A DNA stretch of 6,222 nt from Mageeibacillus sp. UBA5770. GTDB lineage: Bacteria; Bacillota_A; Clostridia; Saccharofermentanales; Saccharofermentanaceae. Shown here piece by piece: positions 1 through 5,160 of the stretch; the first letter of the stretch is position 1; each line of letters opens with the position of its first letter. The notes beneath the pieces were generated by a model that worked only from the letters and a program-made list of their open reading frames with translations, was not told the DNA's origin and did no database searches. The position numbers and the translations under genes were made by a program. Location: assembly GCA_002418705.1 (NCBI GenBank), contig DIEQ01000139.1, positions 1 through 6,222 of the forward strand, in the 5' to 3' direction.

Positions 1-982
1 CTCCGTTTATGGTTACATTGCCTTCAGCCTTGATTGCTTTCATGCTGTCAGATGCGGAGCTTCCTCCGCCGGTGGTAATCGCAACATCTCCGCTTAAGAT
101 AAGTACACTTGTCTGTGCCTGTATGCCGTCATTGCCCGAGGTTATGCTGAGCGTACTGTTTTCAAGTGCAACGAAGCCTCTTTCGGCATCTTCTTCGTTT
201 GAGGACTGCATGCCGTCGCTCGCGGCGACGATTGTTATGTCTGCGTTTTTCACAGCGATGCTGTCTTTGCCGCGAATCCCGTCGCCGGCTGCATCGATGG
301 TGATATTCCCACCCGTGATTACAAGTTCGTCCTTGCAGTTGATTCCGTGCTTATAATTTGCCTTTACCGAAAGTAAACCATTTCCGTTAACAGTAAGATC
401 TGATTTGCTGAAAATAGCTGCATTCGGTTCGTCTGCTTCGGTGTCGGTAAGACTGTATGCTGTTTTGTCTGTAATCTTATTTTCGGTGCCGTCGGCCAGT
501 ATGATTACGGTTCTATTCGCGTTCATGACATAGATGGGGGCGCTGGTCGAACAGGTAATATCGGCTCCATTAAGGACCAGCCTTACATCCTGGTCTGCCG
601 CATCAACGATGATCTGGCCATCCGTCAGAGTCCCGCTGACAACATAGGTGCCTGCAGAAGTGATCGTTATCGTATTTGTGTCAACCGTGGCTCCCTTGCC
701 GTCAAAAGTGATCGAACTGCCGCTGAGAGTTATCCCCTGGGCCGTTTTGCTGTCCCATGTTGAATCTTCATCTTCCGCACTATATTCAACTGTAATAGGC
801 GCCCAGACCGCTGCTGCTGCAACAGAATCGCCTGAAGCTGTTGTTCCGGCAATTGTCTGGGCTGTTGTCAGGGGTGAGACTTCTGAAGAACAGGCAGTCA
901 GTATGGAAAGAGTAAAGAGAGTCGTAAGTACGACCGGGAATACTTTGCTTTTCTTAGTAAGTTTTATCTTTTTCACAATCAT
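1..982 (-). CDS. Cthe_2159-like carbohydrate-binding domain lipoprotein, 3' end cut off by window edge
   Basis: The reverse strand is open from an ATG at 982 to the left edge, giving 327 residues with no stop. A basic N-terminus and hydrophobic stretch lead to a lipobox LTAC with Cys31, so the protein should be exported and lipid-anchored. A Ser/Thr/Ala-rich tether follows (about 32-60). From about residue 110 come short beta-helix-like repeats rich in G, D and N: VRLVLNGADI (133-142), GINCKDELVITGG (213-225), GDGIRGKDSI (234-243), SDGMQSSNEED (255-265), GNDGIQA (283-289) and TTGGGSS (303-309). This pattern matches from memory the carbohydrate-binding domain family of Clostridium thermocellum Cthe_2159 (DUF4353), described as binding cellulose/pectin-like polymers; the ligand here is inferred only. 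Start choice: GAGG (988-991) is 5 bases from ATG 982 but only 2 from the tandem ATG at 985; a GTG at 976 is also possible. No convincing promoter was seen; TTGAGA (1045-1050) with TAGAAC (1023-1028) is weak. Confidence 0.85.
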   Translation of the reverse strand, partial: MIVKKIKLTKKSKVFPVVLTTLFTLSILTACSSEVSPLTTAQTIAGTTASGDSVAAAAVWAPITVEYSAEDEDSTWDSKTAQGITLSGSSITFDGKGATVDTNTITITSAGTYVVSGTLTDGQIIVDAADQDVRLVLNGADITCSTSAPIYVMNANRTVIILADGTENKITDKTAYSLTDTEADEPNAAIFSKSDLTVNGNGLLSVKANYKHGINCKDELVITGGNITIDAAGDGIRGKDSIAVKNADITIVAASDGMQSSNEEDAERGFVALENSTLSITSGNDGIQAQTSVLILSGDVAITTGGGSSASDSMKAIKAEGNVTING

Positions 983-1096
983 CATTTCCTCGCAATTTTT
1001 TGTTTTCGAATGTAATTTCTGTGTTCTATCTATATTATGAAAACTCTCAAGAATAAATTACGTGAAAACTGCGTGATAAGTTAGGCGCTTTTGCGC

Positions 1097-1264
1097 ATGA
1101 AAGCAAGTAATTCCCGCAAAAAGTGTGTAAGTTATGATATGATAGGCAGAGCTAAACGTTACGCGACAGCGGTAAATCAATATGTATATATAACAAAATC
1201 CGGTCTCTATGTAAGAAGCGAGATACTCGGCATCCCATATGTCGATCCCGATTCAGGTAAATAA
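1097..1264 (+). CDS. Doubtful small ORF, 55 aa, unknown function
   Basis: An open frame runs from ATG 1097 to TAA 1262-1264. The predicted product is basic and Tyr-rich, with a protein-like C-terminal half containing VNQYVYITKSGLYVR and a PYVDPDSG motif. It has no signal peptide or membrane segment, and I do not recognise a family. For the gene: plausible amino-acid composition, an isolated position, and two hairpins directly after the stop. Against it: no proper Shine-Dalgarno before the ATG (only AGG at 1083-1085, which would better serve a TTG at 1091) and no clear promoter. It may be a real small gene, the remnant of a decayed one, or chance. If it is not a gene, bases 983-1477 hold only the hairpins described here. 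Confidence 0.3.
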   Translation: MKASNSRKKCVSYDMIGRAKRYATAVNQYVYITKSGLYVRSEILGIPYVDPDSGK

Positions 1265-1279
1265 TCCTCCTTACCTGAA
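1252..1279 (+). repeat. Perfect 9-bp inverted repeat (hairpin) around the stop of the small ORF
   Basis: TTCAGGTAA (1252-1260) and TTACCTGAA (1271-1279) are exact reverse complements around a 10-base loop that contains the TAA of the upstream ORF. No T-run follows, so it is not a terminator by itself. It lies only 4 bases before the strong terminator hairpin, giving two tandem stem-loops. On the opposite strand the loop reads GGAGGATTAT, but no suitably placed start codon follows it. Confidence 0.6.
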
Positions 1280-1283
1280 ATAA

Positions 1284-1332
1284 AACGAGGTGCTTCCTGT
1301 TAAGTTGACAGGAAGCACCTCGTTGTTTTTTT
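1284..1332 (+). terminator. Strong rho-independent terminator, probably bidirectional
   Basis: AACGAGGTGCTTCCTGT (1284-1300) and its exact complement (1308-1324) form a 17-bp stem with a 7-base loop. A G and then seven T residues (1326-1332) follow on the plus strand. Read on the minus strand the hairpin is followed by a TTTTATTT run that partly overlaps its base, so it could also end transcripts from the 70-aa gene at 1478-1690. It therefore sits between two converging units. Confidence 0.9.
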
Positions 1333-1477
1333 ATGACACAGGAAATACACACACGAACAACAGACAGATCCTTAGCTGCCATTGCTCCGGTGACCTCCGC
1401 AAATTCCATACCTTATTCGTGCCGGCAAATCGATGAGTATAGTCAGGAATATTCTCTGGAAATGATCATCAGCATGT

Positions 1478-1690
1478 TCAATACCAGTTGGATAAGCCCG
1501 GCTTTTTCTGGACAATTTTGTCAGCATCCTGAATTTTTTCGTAGGTCTCTTTGTACTTGCCCAGGTATTCTTCCGGTGTCAGCGTGGCAGCATCCACATT
1601 CGCCTTGAGCCACATGATCGAAAGTTCATGGTATTTCTGAAGCTGAGACGGATATACATTAATTGATCCGCTAACGGATGTTTCGGGCAT
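1478..1690 (-). CDS. Conserved-looking small protein of unknown function, 70 aa
   Basis: The start is ATG 1690, not the GTG further upstream, because GGAGGTG (1697-1703 on the minus strand) lies 6 bases before it, and a TATAAT box (1717-1722) lies about 20 bases further upstream. The stop is TGA at 1478-1480. The 70-residue product begins MPETSVSGSI and continues with a largely helical, charged stretch: YPSQLQKYHELS, then LTPEEYLGKYKETYEKIQDA, ending in a Lys-rich tail with final NWY. There is no signal peptide, membrane segment or cysteine, so it is probably a small soluble cytoplasmic protein. I do not recognise the family. The expression signals are strong, which makes it more credible than its length alone suggests. 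It is transcribed away from the small membrane protein gene at 1940 and probably ends at the hairpin at 1284-1324, about 150 bases downstream. Confidence 0.75.
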   Translation of the reverse strand: MPETSVSGSINVYPSQLQKYHELSIMWLKANVDAATLTPEEYLGKYKETYEKIQDADKIVQKKPGLSNWY

Positions 1691-1696
1691 ACATAT

Positions 1697-1703
1697 CACC
1701 TCC
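1697..1703 (-). promoter_or_regulatory. Ribosome binding site of the 70-aa gene
   Basis: GGAGGTG on the minus strand, 6 bases before ATG 1690. It fixes the start at 1690 rather than at the in-frame GTG eight codons upstream, whose reading frame runs through this site. Confidence 0.8.
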
Positions 1704-1716
1704 GCACTTACCATAG

Positions 1717-1722
1717 ATTATA
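1717..1722 (-). promoter_or_regulatory. Probable -10 box for the 70-aa gene
   Basis: A consensus TATAAT on the minus strand would start transcripts near 1710 and leave a leader of about 20 bases. No good -35 hexamer lies 16-18 bases upstream; TTTACA is too close (11 bases). The promoter may depend on an activator, or the palindrome at 1748-1761 may lie under the polymerase footprint. Confidence 0.45.
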
Positions 1723-1747
1723 TCACTGTAACGTGTAAATTTATGTA

Positions 1748-1761
1748 TTGAAATATTTCAA
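1748..1761. promoter_or_regulatory. Perfect 14-bp palindrome TTGAAATATTTCAA, possible operator
   Basis: The sequence is an exact palindrome between the divergent 70-aa and 55-aa genes. It lies about 25-45 bases upstream of the TATAAT box of the minus-strand gene, where a regulator could act. It is AT-rich, and chance cannot be excluded in such a region. No regulator was identified. Confidence 0.35.
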
Positions 1762-1850
1762 ATATAGAATCCATTCTGTCGGCCTAACATTAATGCGTAA
1801 GAAAATTCGAACAATTATATGAATTCTGAATTTCGCGTGAACATAAGGTG

Positions 1851-1856
1851 TATAAT
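1851..1856 (+). promoter_or_regulatory. Probable -10 box for the 55-aa membrane protein gene
   Basis: A consensus TATAAT directly preceded by TG. The -35 region (1827-1833) matches TTGACA poorly. Transcription would start near 1863, leaving a leader of about 77 bases that contains the hairpin at 1893-1925. Confidence 0.5.
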
Positions 1857-1892
1857 AATATTAGATATTGCGAACAAATTCGAAGGTGTTAC

Positions 1893-1925
1893 ATGTGTAG
1901 AGGTGTTTTCGATCTTCCTACACAT
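1893..1925 (+). promoter_or_regulatory. Leader hairpin just before the RBS of the small membrane protein gene
   Basis: ATGTGTAG (1893-1900) and CTACACAT (1918-1925) are exact complements around a 17-base loop, with partial further pairing inside it (AGG against CTT). The stem ends 4 bases before the AGGAGG of the ribosome site. There is no T-run, so it is not a terminator. It could stabilise the mRNA or affect translation, or it could be a protein-binding dyad in the DNA. Confidence 0.4.
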
Positions 1926-1939
1926 AGAAGGAGGGCAGC

Positions 1940-2107
1940 ATGAACATGACTAAGAAAATGACCAAAAAGATTGGCATGATATTACTGGCCATTTGGCTTA
2001 TCCTGACCGGACTTCTGCAGTTAGTCAAAGTAGATATACCCTATATCGGAGTTGTTATGAGCATACTTGCCATCGCTGCAGGCGTACTCATTTTACTTGA
2101 TAAGTAG
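1940..2107 (+). CDS. Small two-helix membrane protein, 55 aa
   Basis: ATG 1940 follows a strong AAGGAGG ribosome site (1928-1934) by 5 bases, and the frame ends at TAG 2105-2107. The product starts with a Lys-rich segment (MNMTKKMTKK). A first hydrophobic helix follows (about 12-29, GMILLAIWLILTGLLQLV), then a short turn with KVDIPYIG, then a second helix (about 37-53) ending LLDK. The positive N-terminus suggests both ends are cytoplasmic. The ILLAIWLILTGL and ILAIAAGVLILL motifs resemble a widespread but uncharacterised family of tiny bacterial and archaeal membrane proteins that I know only by sequence pattern. It is probably monocistronic: it has its own -10 box upstream and a terminator 17 bases after the stop. 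Its function is unknown. Confidence 0.85.
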   Translation: MNMTKKMTKKIGMILLAIWLILTGLLQLVKVDIPYIGVVMSILAIAAGVLILLDK

Positions 2108-2123
2108 ATACAGCCTCTGATCG

Positions 2124-2181
2124 GCACCATCCGGAAGCCCTTAATTCATGTTAAGCGGCTCATCCGGGTGGTGCTTTTTTT
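2124..2181 (+). terminator. Rho-independent terminator of the 55-aa gene
   Basis: GCACCATCCGG (2124-2134) pairs with CCGGGTGGTGC (2164-2174) with a single G-T wobble. Above this, AGCC and CTTAA pair with GGCT and TTAAG with small bulges. Seven T residues follow (2175-2181). The hairpin begins 17 bases after the stop codon, so it isolates this gene from recQ. Confidence 0.9.
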
Positions 2182-2187
2182 GTGTTT

Positions 2188-2215
2188 TTGGTAAGGTATG
2201 GGGAATACATAAAAT
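2188..2215 (+). promoter_or_regulatory. Possible recQ promoter
   Basis: TTGGTA (2188-2193) and TAAAAT (2210-2215) are separated by 16 bases, matching 4 of 6 and 5 of 6 consensus positions. Initiation near 2222 would leave a leader of about 15 bases. A terminator lies directly upstream, so recQ needs a promoter in this gap; this is the best candidate, though weak. Confidence 0.35.
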
Positions 2216-2236
2216 TATGATGAAACGGGGATAACA

Positions 2237-3838
2237 ATGGACAAACAAGAAGTCCTGCGCACATATTTTGGATTCTCCGGGTTCCGGGACGGGCAGGATG
2301 AGATTATCGACCGGATTTTAAGCGGGCAGGATGTCATGTGCATCATGCCGACGGGTGCGGGAAAGTCAGTCTGTTACCAGGTACCGGCGCTTCTTCTCGA
2401 CGGTATAACAATTGTCGTATCCCCGCTGATTTCACTGATGAAGGACCAGGTGACTTCACTGATACAGGCCGGAGTACGGGCAGCATATCTCAACAGCTCA
2501 CTTTCCGAAAAAAAATATGAGAAGGCGCTCCGCCAGGCATTTGACGGCATGTATAAAATCATCTATGTTGCTCCGGAGCGGCTTTTAACGAACAGCTTTA
2601 TCGATTTTTCAAGGTCGGTAAAAATATCAATGGTCACCATCGACGAAGCCCACTGCGTCTCGCAGTGGGGACATGATTTTCGCCCTTCGTATCTCAAAAT
2701 CGCCGATTATTTGGATCAGCTCAGCTATCGGCCGATCGTCAGCGCGTTTACGGCAACCGCAACCAAAGAAATCAGTGAGGATATAGTCAGGATATTGCGC
2801 CTGCAGGACCCATACCGGATTACCACCGGATTCAATCGTGAAAACCTGTATTTTGAAGTGCAGCAGCCGCTCGACAAGATGAAGTCACTTTTGGACATTG
2901 TGAATATGAACGAAGGAAAATGCGGAATCGTCTATTGTTCTACACGAAAATCCGTAGAAGATGTCAGTTCTGCCTTGTCACGAAAAGGGTTTTCCGTCAC
3001 ACGGTACCATGCCGGGCTCGAAGACACCGAGCGAAAAGAGAATCAGGAAGCTTTTGCAGGCGGCCTTGCGAAAATCATCGTTGCCACCAATGCATTTGGA
3101 ATGGGGATCGACAAATCAGACGTCTCATTCGTCGTACATTACAATATGCCCAAAAGCATCGAGGGCTACTACCAGGAAGCGGGAAGAGCAGGAAGGGACG
3201 GCTCCCCGGCTCAGTGCGTCCTTCTCTACGACGTATCCGATGTCAAAATAATCAAATACATCATGGATCTGGCACCGGACAATCCTGTGCTTGACGAGGT
3301 CATGAGGCAGGCTGTCAAACAAAAAGAGCTCGAACGCCTCAATTACATGATTGAATACTGCAGCCGGAAAACCTGCCTGCGGGAATACATACTTGCCTAT
3401 TTCGGAGCGAAATCCGGGAGCATCTGCGGTAACTGTTCGAACTGCAGGCGGGCTGCCAAACCCCTGCAGATCATTAAAATCGCACCCGGAGCCGTCGGTG
3501 AGGGGGCGGGCGTCCAGCCACAGTCTGCAGTGCCCCGTGCGGCGGAAACAGTCAGTGCCGCGGGGAAGAAGTCCTGTGTCTGCGATTCCCGGACGCCCGT
3601 AGATTTCTCCTTTGACATTGAATTATTTAAGAAACTCGGCGATCTTCGCATGATTTTTTCAAGAAGGGACCGCGTGTCGGCTGCTTCTGTTTTCCCGGAC
3701 GAGGGAATACGTGAAATGTGCCTGCAGCTCCCAATGACCGAGAATGAACTTGTCAAAATCCCGGGGATAACCCTGTCGCGCAAGCAGAAATACGGCAAAG
3801 AATTTGTTGCCGTGATACAGGAACATCTGAAAAAATAA
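2237..3838 (+). CDS. recQ: ATP-dependent DNA helicase RecQ, short form lacking the winged-helix domain
   Basis: A superfamily 2 3'-5' DNA helicase acting in recombination and replication-fork repair. All core motifs are visible in the 533 residues: motif 0 (FGFSGFRDGQDEII, 11-24), Walker A MPTGAGKS with Lys43, DEAH (136-139) followed by the RecQ aromatic-rich loop to about 152, SAFTATAT (169-176), ATNAFGMGID (283-292) and motif VI QEAGRAGRDG (313-322). Zinc ligands are Cys375, Cys397, Cys400 and Cys403, as in E. coli RecQ. The C-terminus (about 459-532) is an HRDC domain with KIPGI and KYG motifs. Between Cys403 and HRDC are only about 55 residues, low in complexity and rich in Ala, Gly and Pro, where E. 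coli RecQ (609 aa) has a winged helix; that domain therefore appears to be missing. The linker also carries a CVC motif (447-449). ATG 2237 follows a modest GGGGAT site; no alternative in-frame ATG lies close upstream. Confidence 0.95.
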   Translation: MDKQEVLRTYFGFSGFRDGQDEIIDRILSGQDVMCIMPTGAGKSVCYQVPALLLDGITIVVSPLISLMKDQVTSLIQAGVRAAYLNSSLSEKKYEKALRQAFDGMYKIIYVAPERLLTNSFIDFSRSVKISMVTIDEAHCVSQWGHDFRPSYLKIADYLDQLSYRPIVSAFTATATKEISEDIVRILRLQDPYRITTGFNRENLYFEVQQPLDKMKSLLDIVNMNEGKCGIVYCSTRKSVEDVSSALSRKGFSVTRYHAGLEDTERKENQEAFAGGLAKIIVATNAFGMGIDKSDVSFVVHYNMPKSIEGYYQEAGRAGRDGSPAQCVLLYDVSDVKIIKYIMDLAPDNPVLDEVMRQAVKQKELERLNYMIEYCSRKTCLREYILAYFGAKSGSICGNCSNCRRAAKPLQIIKIAPGAVGEGAGVQPQSAVPRAAETVSAAGKKSCVCDSRTPVDFSFDIELFKKLGDLRMIFSRRDRVSAASVFPDEGIREMCLQLPMTENELVKIPGITLSRKQKYGKEFVAVIQEHLKK

Positions 3839-3850
3839 TAAAAAGGGTAC

Positions 3851-3879
3851 TAGACAAATCTCAAAACGCAGAATATAAT
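3851..3879 (+). promoter_or_regulatory. Strong sigma-A type promoter of the LacI-family gene
   Basis: TAGACA (3851-3856, 5 of 6 consensus), a 17-base spacer, then a perfect TATAAT (3874-3879). Predicted initiation is near 3886, so both operator-like palindromes and the terminator-like hairpin fall in the transcribed leader of about 120 bases. It lies 12 bases after the recQ stop. Confidence 0.75.
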
Positions 3880-3885
3880 GCAATT

Positions 3886-3942
3886 GTCACTACTGAATCG
3901 ATGTGGGAACGTTCCTTTTTGTGAGTAGTGACGAATTTTTTT
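3886..3942 (+). terminator. Terminator-like hairpin: recQ terminator and/or attenuator in the repressor leader
   Basis: GTCACTACT (3886-3894) pairs exactly with AGTAGTGAC (3924-3932), with possible extension by flanking A-T pairs around a bulged G. GAA and seven T residues (3936-3942) follow. The loop is about 29 bases long and contains the first operator-like palindrome. It is the only terminator candidate after recQ, but because the strong promoter lies upstream of it, transcripts of the repressor gene must also pass through it. The long loop makes it less certain than the other terminators here. Confidence 0.6.
3902..3919. promoter_or_regulatory. Operator-like site 1 for the LacI-family repressor
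   Basis: TGTGGGAACGTTCCTTTTT begins at 3902; its core GGAACGTTCC (3906-3915) is a perfect 10-bp palindrome with the central CG typical of LacI-family operators. It shares 14 of 15 bases (3901-3915) with site 2. Its right outer half is degenerate. It lies about 16-33 bases after the predicted transcription start, a position suited to blocking initiation or early elongation. Confidence 0.65.
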
Positions 3943-3948
3943 AAGAAA

Positions 3949-3966
3949 TGTGGGAACATTCCCACA
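3949..3966. promoter_or_regulatory. Operator-like site 2 for the LacI-family repressor
   Basis: TGTGGGAACATTCCCACA has perfect 8-bp arms around a central CA. Its centre is 47 bp from that of site 1, and it ends 39 bases before the repressor start codon. Two near-identical dyads directly ahead of a LacI-type gene strongly suggest autoregulation; the assignment of repressor to site is inferred from position only. Confidence 0.7.
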
Positions 3967-3992
3967 AAATCAAATCATAATATAAAACACGT

Positions 3993-3999
3993 AAGGTGG
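3993..3999 (+). promoter_or_regulatory. Ribosome binding site that fixes the repressor start
   Basis: AAGGTGG ends 6 bases before ATG 4006. The frame is open back to a GTG at 3928, but that start lies inside the terminator-like stem, has no ribosome site and would place 26 unrelated residues before the DNA-binding domain. Confidence 0.75.
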
Positions 4000-4005
4000 T
4001 GCTAT

Positions 4006-5019
4006 ATGTATTCAATTATCGATGTTGCAGAAAAGGCCGGCGTGAGCAAATCTACTGTTTCAAGAGTCATTAACAACAACGGCTTCGTCAAAGAGGAGAC
4101 ACGCCGCGCTGTTGAAGAGGCCATGAAGGAGCTGAATTATACGCCAAGTTATTTTGCACAGGGAATCCGTACAGGCAAGACAAAAACAATAGCATTCATC
4201 CATCCTGATTCAACCAACTTGTTCTATAACGAAATGCTGGTGGGAGTTGAAGAGGTTGCACTTGAAAAAGGATACATGGTTCTCATCTGCAACACGAATC
4301 GCGATCCCGAAAGCGAGATAAATTATGTCAGGGAACTTCAAAAAAGAAATATCGACGGCATCATATTTTCAACCTATCAGATGAATGACGAAAATCTTAA
4401 ATACTTCTATCGGCTTTCCAAAACCCTACCGATGGTTTTTATGGACAACGTGTACACACATAACGAGGATGTTTCCGTGGTTATTTCTGAAGGCTATGAA
4501 TCGAGCCGGCGTATTGTTCACCACCTCTACGAAAAAGGATGCCGACGGATTGCATACATCCGCATGCAGGATGTCGGAGTTGTAAACAATCGATATGAAG
4601 GATATATGAAGGGGCTTGAAGACTGCGGACTGAAATACGAGCCGGAACTTGTCCACGCTGCCGCCTATAAGGAAATTCACAAATCGCATATCAAAATGGG
4701 TATGGATGGCGCACAAAACCTGCTGAGTCTTCCTGAACCGCCCGATGCGATCATGGCCTCAATTGATACGATGGCCATTGGTGCCATGCGATACATACTT
4801 GATCAGGGCCTGCGGGTTCCTCAGGATATCAAGATTGTCGGCTTCGACAACATTGAACTTTCAACATTAATCAGACCCCGGGTATCGACAATTGCACAGC
4901 CGATCAGGAAGATGGGCGTTGAAGCTGCAAAACTGCTGATGTATAAGCTCCAGGTGGACAATGGATTCAATCAGCGAATTACGTTCGACCCGGAATTCAT
5001 AGAACGAGAAAGCACTTAA
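4006..5019 (+). CDS. LacI-family transcriptional repressor, probably sugar-responsive
   Basis: At 337 residues it has normal LacI/GalR family length. The N-terminal helix-turn-helix starts at once (SIIDVAEKAGVSKSTVSRVINN, about 3-24), followed by the third helix and the hinge NYTPSYFAQGIRTGKT (44-59). The rest is a periplasmic-binding-protein-like effector domain: NLFYNEML (71-78) at the ligand cleft, DGIIFS (117-122), RYEGY with Arg196, DTMAIGA (254-260) and VGFDNIE (278-284) with Asp281. These are the usual sugar-contact regions, but the ligand cannot be read from them. In the hinge, the usual minor-groove Leu is Ile54. Its leader carries two operator-like palindromes, suggesting autoregulation. 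The substrate-binding protein gene starts 141 bases downstream with no clear terminator between, so partial cotranscription is possible and the regulator probably controls that uptake system. Confidence 0.92.
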   Translation: MYSIIDVAEKAGVSKSTVSRVINNNGFVKEETRRAVEEAMKELNYTPSYFAQGIRTGKTKTIAFIHPDSTNLFYNEMLVGVEEVALEKGYMVLICNTNRDPESEINYVRELQKRNIDGIIFSTYQMNDENLKYFYRLSKTLPMVFMDNVYTHNEDVSVVISEGYESSRRIVHHLYEKGCRRIAYIRMQDVGVVNNRYEGYMKGLEDCGLKYEPELVHAAAYKEIHKSHIKMGMDGAQNLLSLPEPPDAIMASIDTMAIGAMRYILDQGLRVPQDIKIVGFDNIELSTLIRPRVSTIAQPIRKMGVEAAKLLMYKLQVDNGFNQRITFDPEFIEREST

Positions 5020-5072
5020 ACGTTGACCAGAATCATTGGAGGTGATGATAGAAAAATTAACCATTTAGTGAT

Positions 5073-5101
5073 CTTACATTTATCCGAAAGAACGAGACAA
5101 T
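5073..5101 (+). promoter_or_regulatory. Weak candidate promoter for the substrate-binding protein gene
   Basis: CTTACA (5073-5078) and GACAAT (5096-5101) are spaced by 17 bases, each matching 4 of 6 consensus positions. The 141-base gap after the repressor gene holds no clear terminator and no copy of the TGTGGGAAC operator, so the gene may instead be read from the upstream promoter. Confidence 0.25.
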
Positions 5102-5160
5102 TCAAAAATTTCAGGGGAAAAAATTGAAACCAATCATCGTAACCTTAAGGAGGAAAAGAC

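Noticed and set aside
9..1040. Plus-strand ORFs of 115 and 130 aa opposite the lipoprotein gene
   Set aside because: They are antisense to a clear lipobox/beta-helix coding frame, have hydrophobic low-information translations and no ribosome sites.
1152..1409. Minus-strand ORF of 85 aa
   Set aside because: It reads straight through both inverted repeats of the terminator region, and its upstream GGAGGT is poorly spaced from any start.
1333..1608. Plus-strand ORF of 91 aa
   Set aside because: It starts in the T-run of a terminator and overlaps antisense the better supported 70-aa gene; it has no ribosome site.
2195..2212. Third operator-like copy before recQ (TATGGGGAATACAT)
   Set aside because: It resembles only one half-site and has no palindromic partner.
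2338..3883. Several ORFs of 60-133 aa in other frames across recQ
   Set aside because: They are shadows of the recQ frame, which shows every helicase motif without interruption.
3902..3966. Antiterminator formed by pairing the left arm of operator 1 with the right arm of operator 2
   Set aside because: The complementarity exists, but the second partner is transcribed only after the T-run, too late to prevent termination at that hairpin.
3928..4005. N-terminal extension of the repressor from GTG 3928
   Set aside because: The 26 extra residues are encoded by the terminator stem and operator 2 and have no ribosome site; AAGGTGG before ATG 4006 and the family's usual N-terminus set the start.
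5046..5069. Seven-codon ORF (MIEKLTI) after GGAGGTG, possible leader peptide
   Set aside because: The GGAGGTG touches the ATG with no spacer, and the peptide shows no regulatory codon run or following attenuator.
5100..5145. Possible catabolite-repression (cre) or operator site before the binding-protein gene
   Set aside because: TTGAAACCAATCA lacks the central CG and other conserved cre positions, and the nearby AATT/TTTCA repeats are imperfect and AT-rich.
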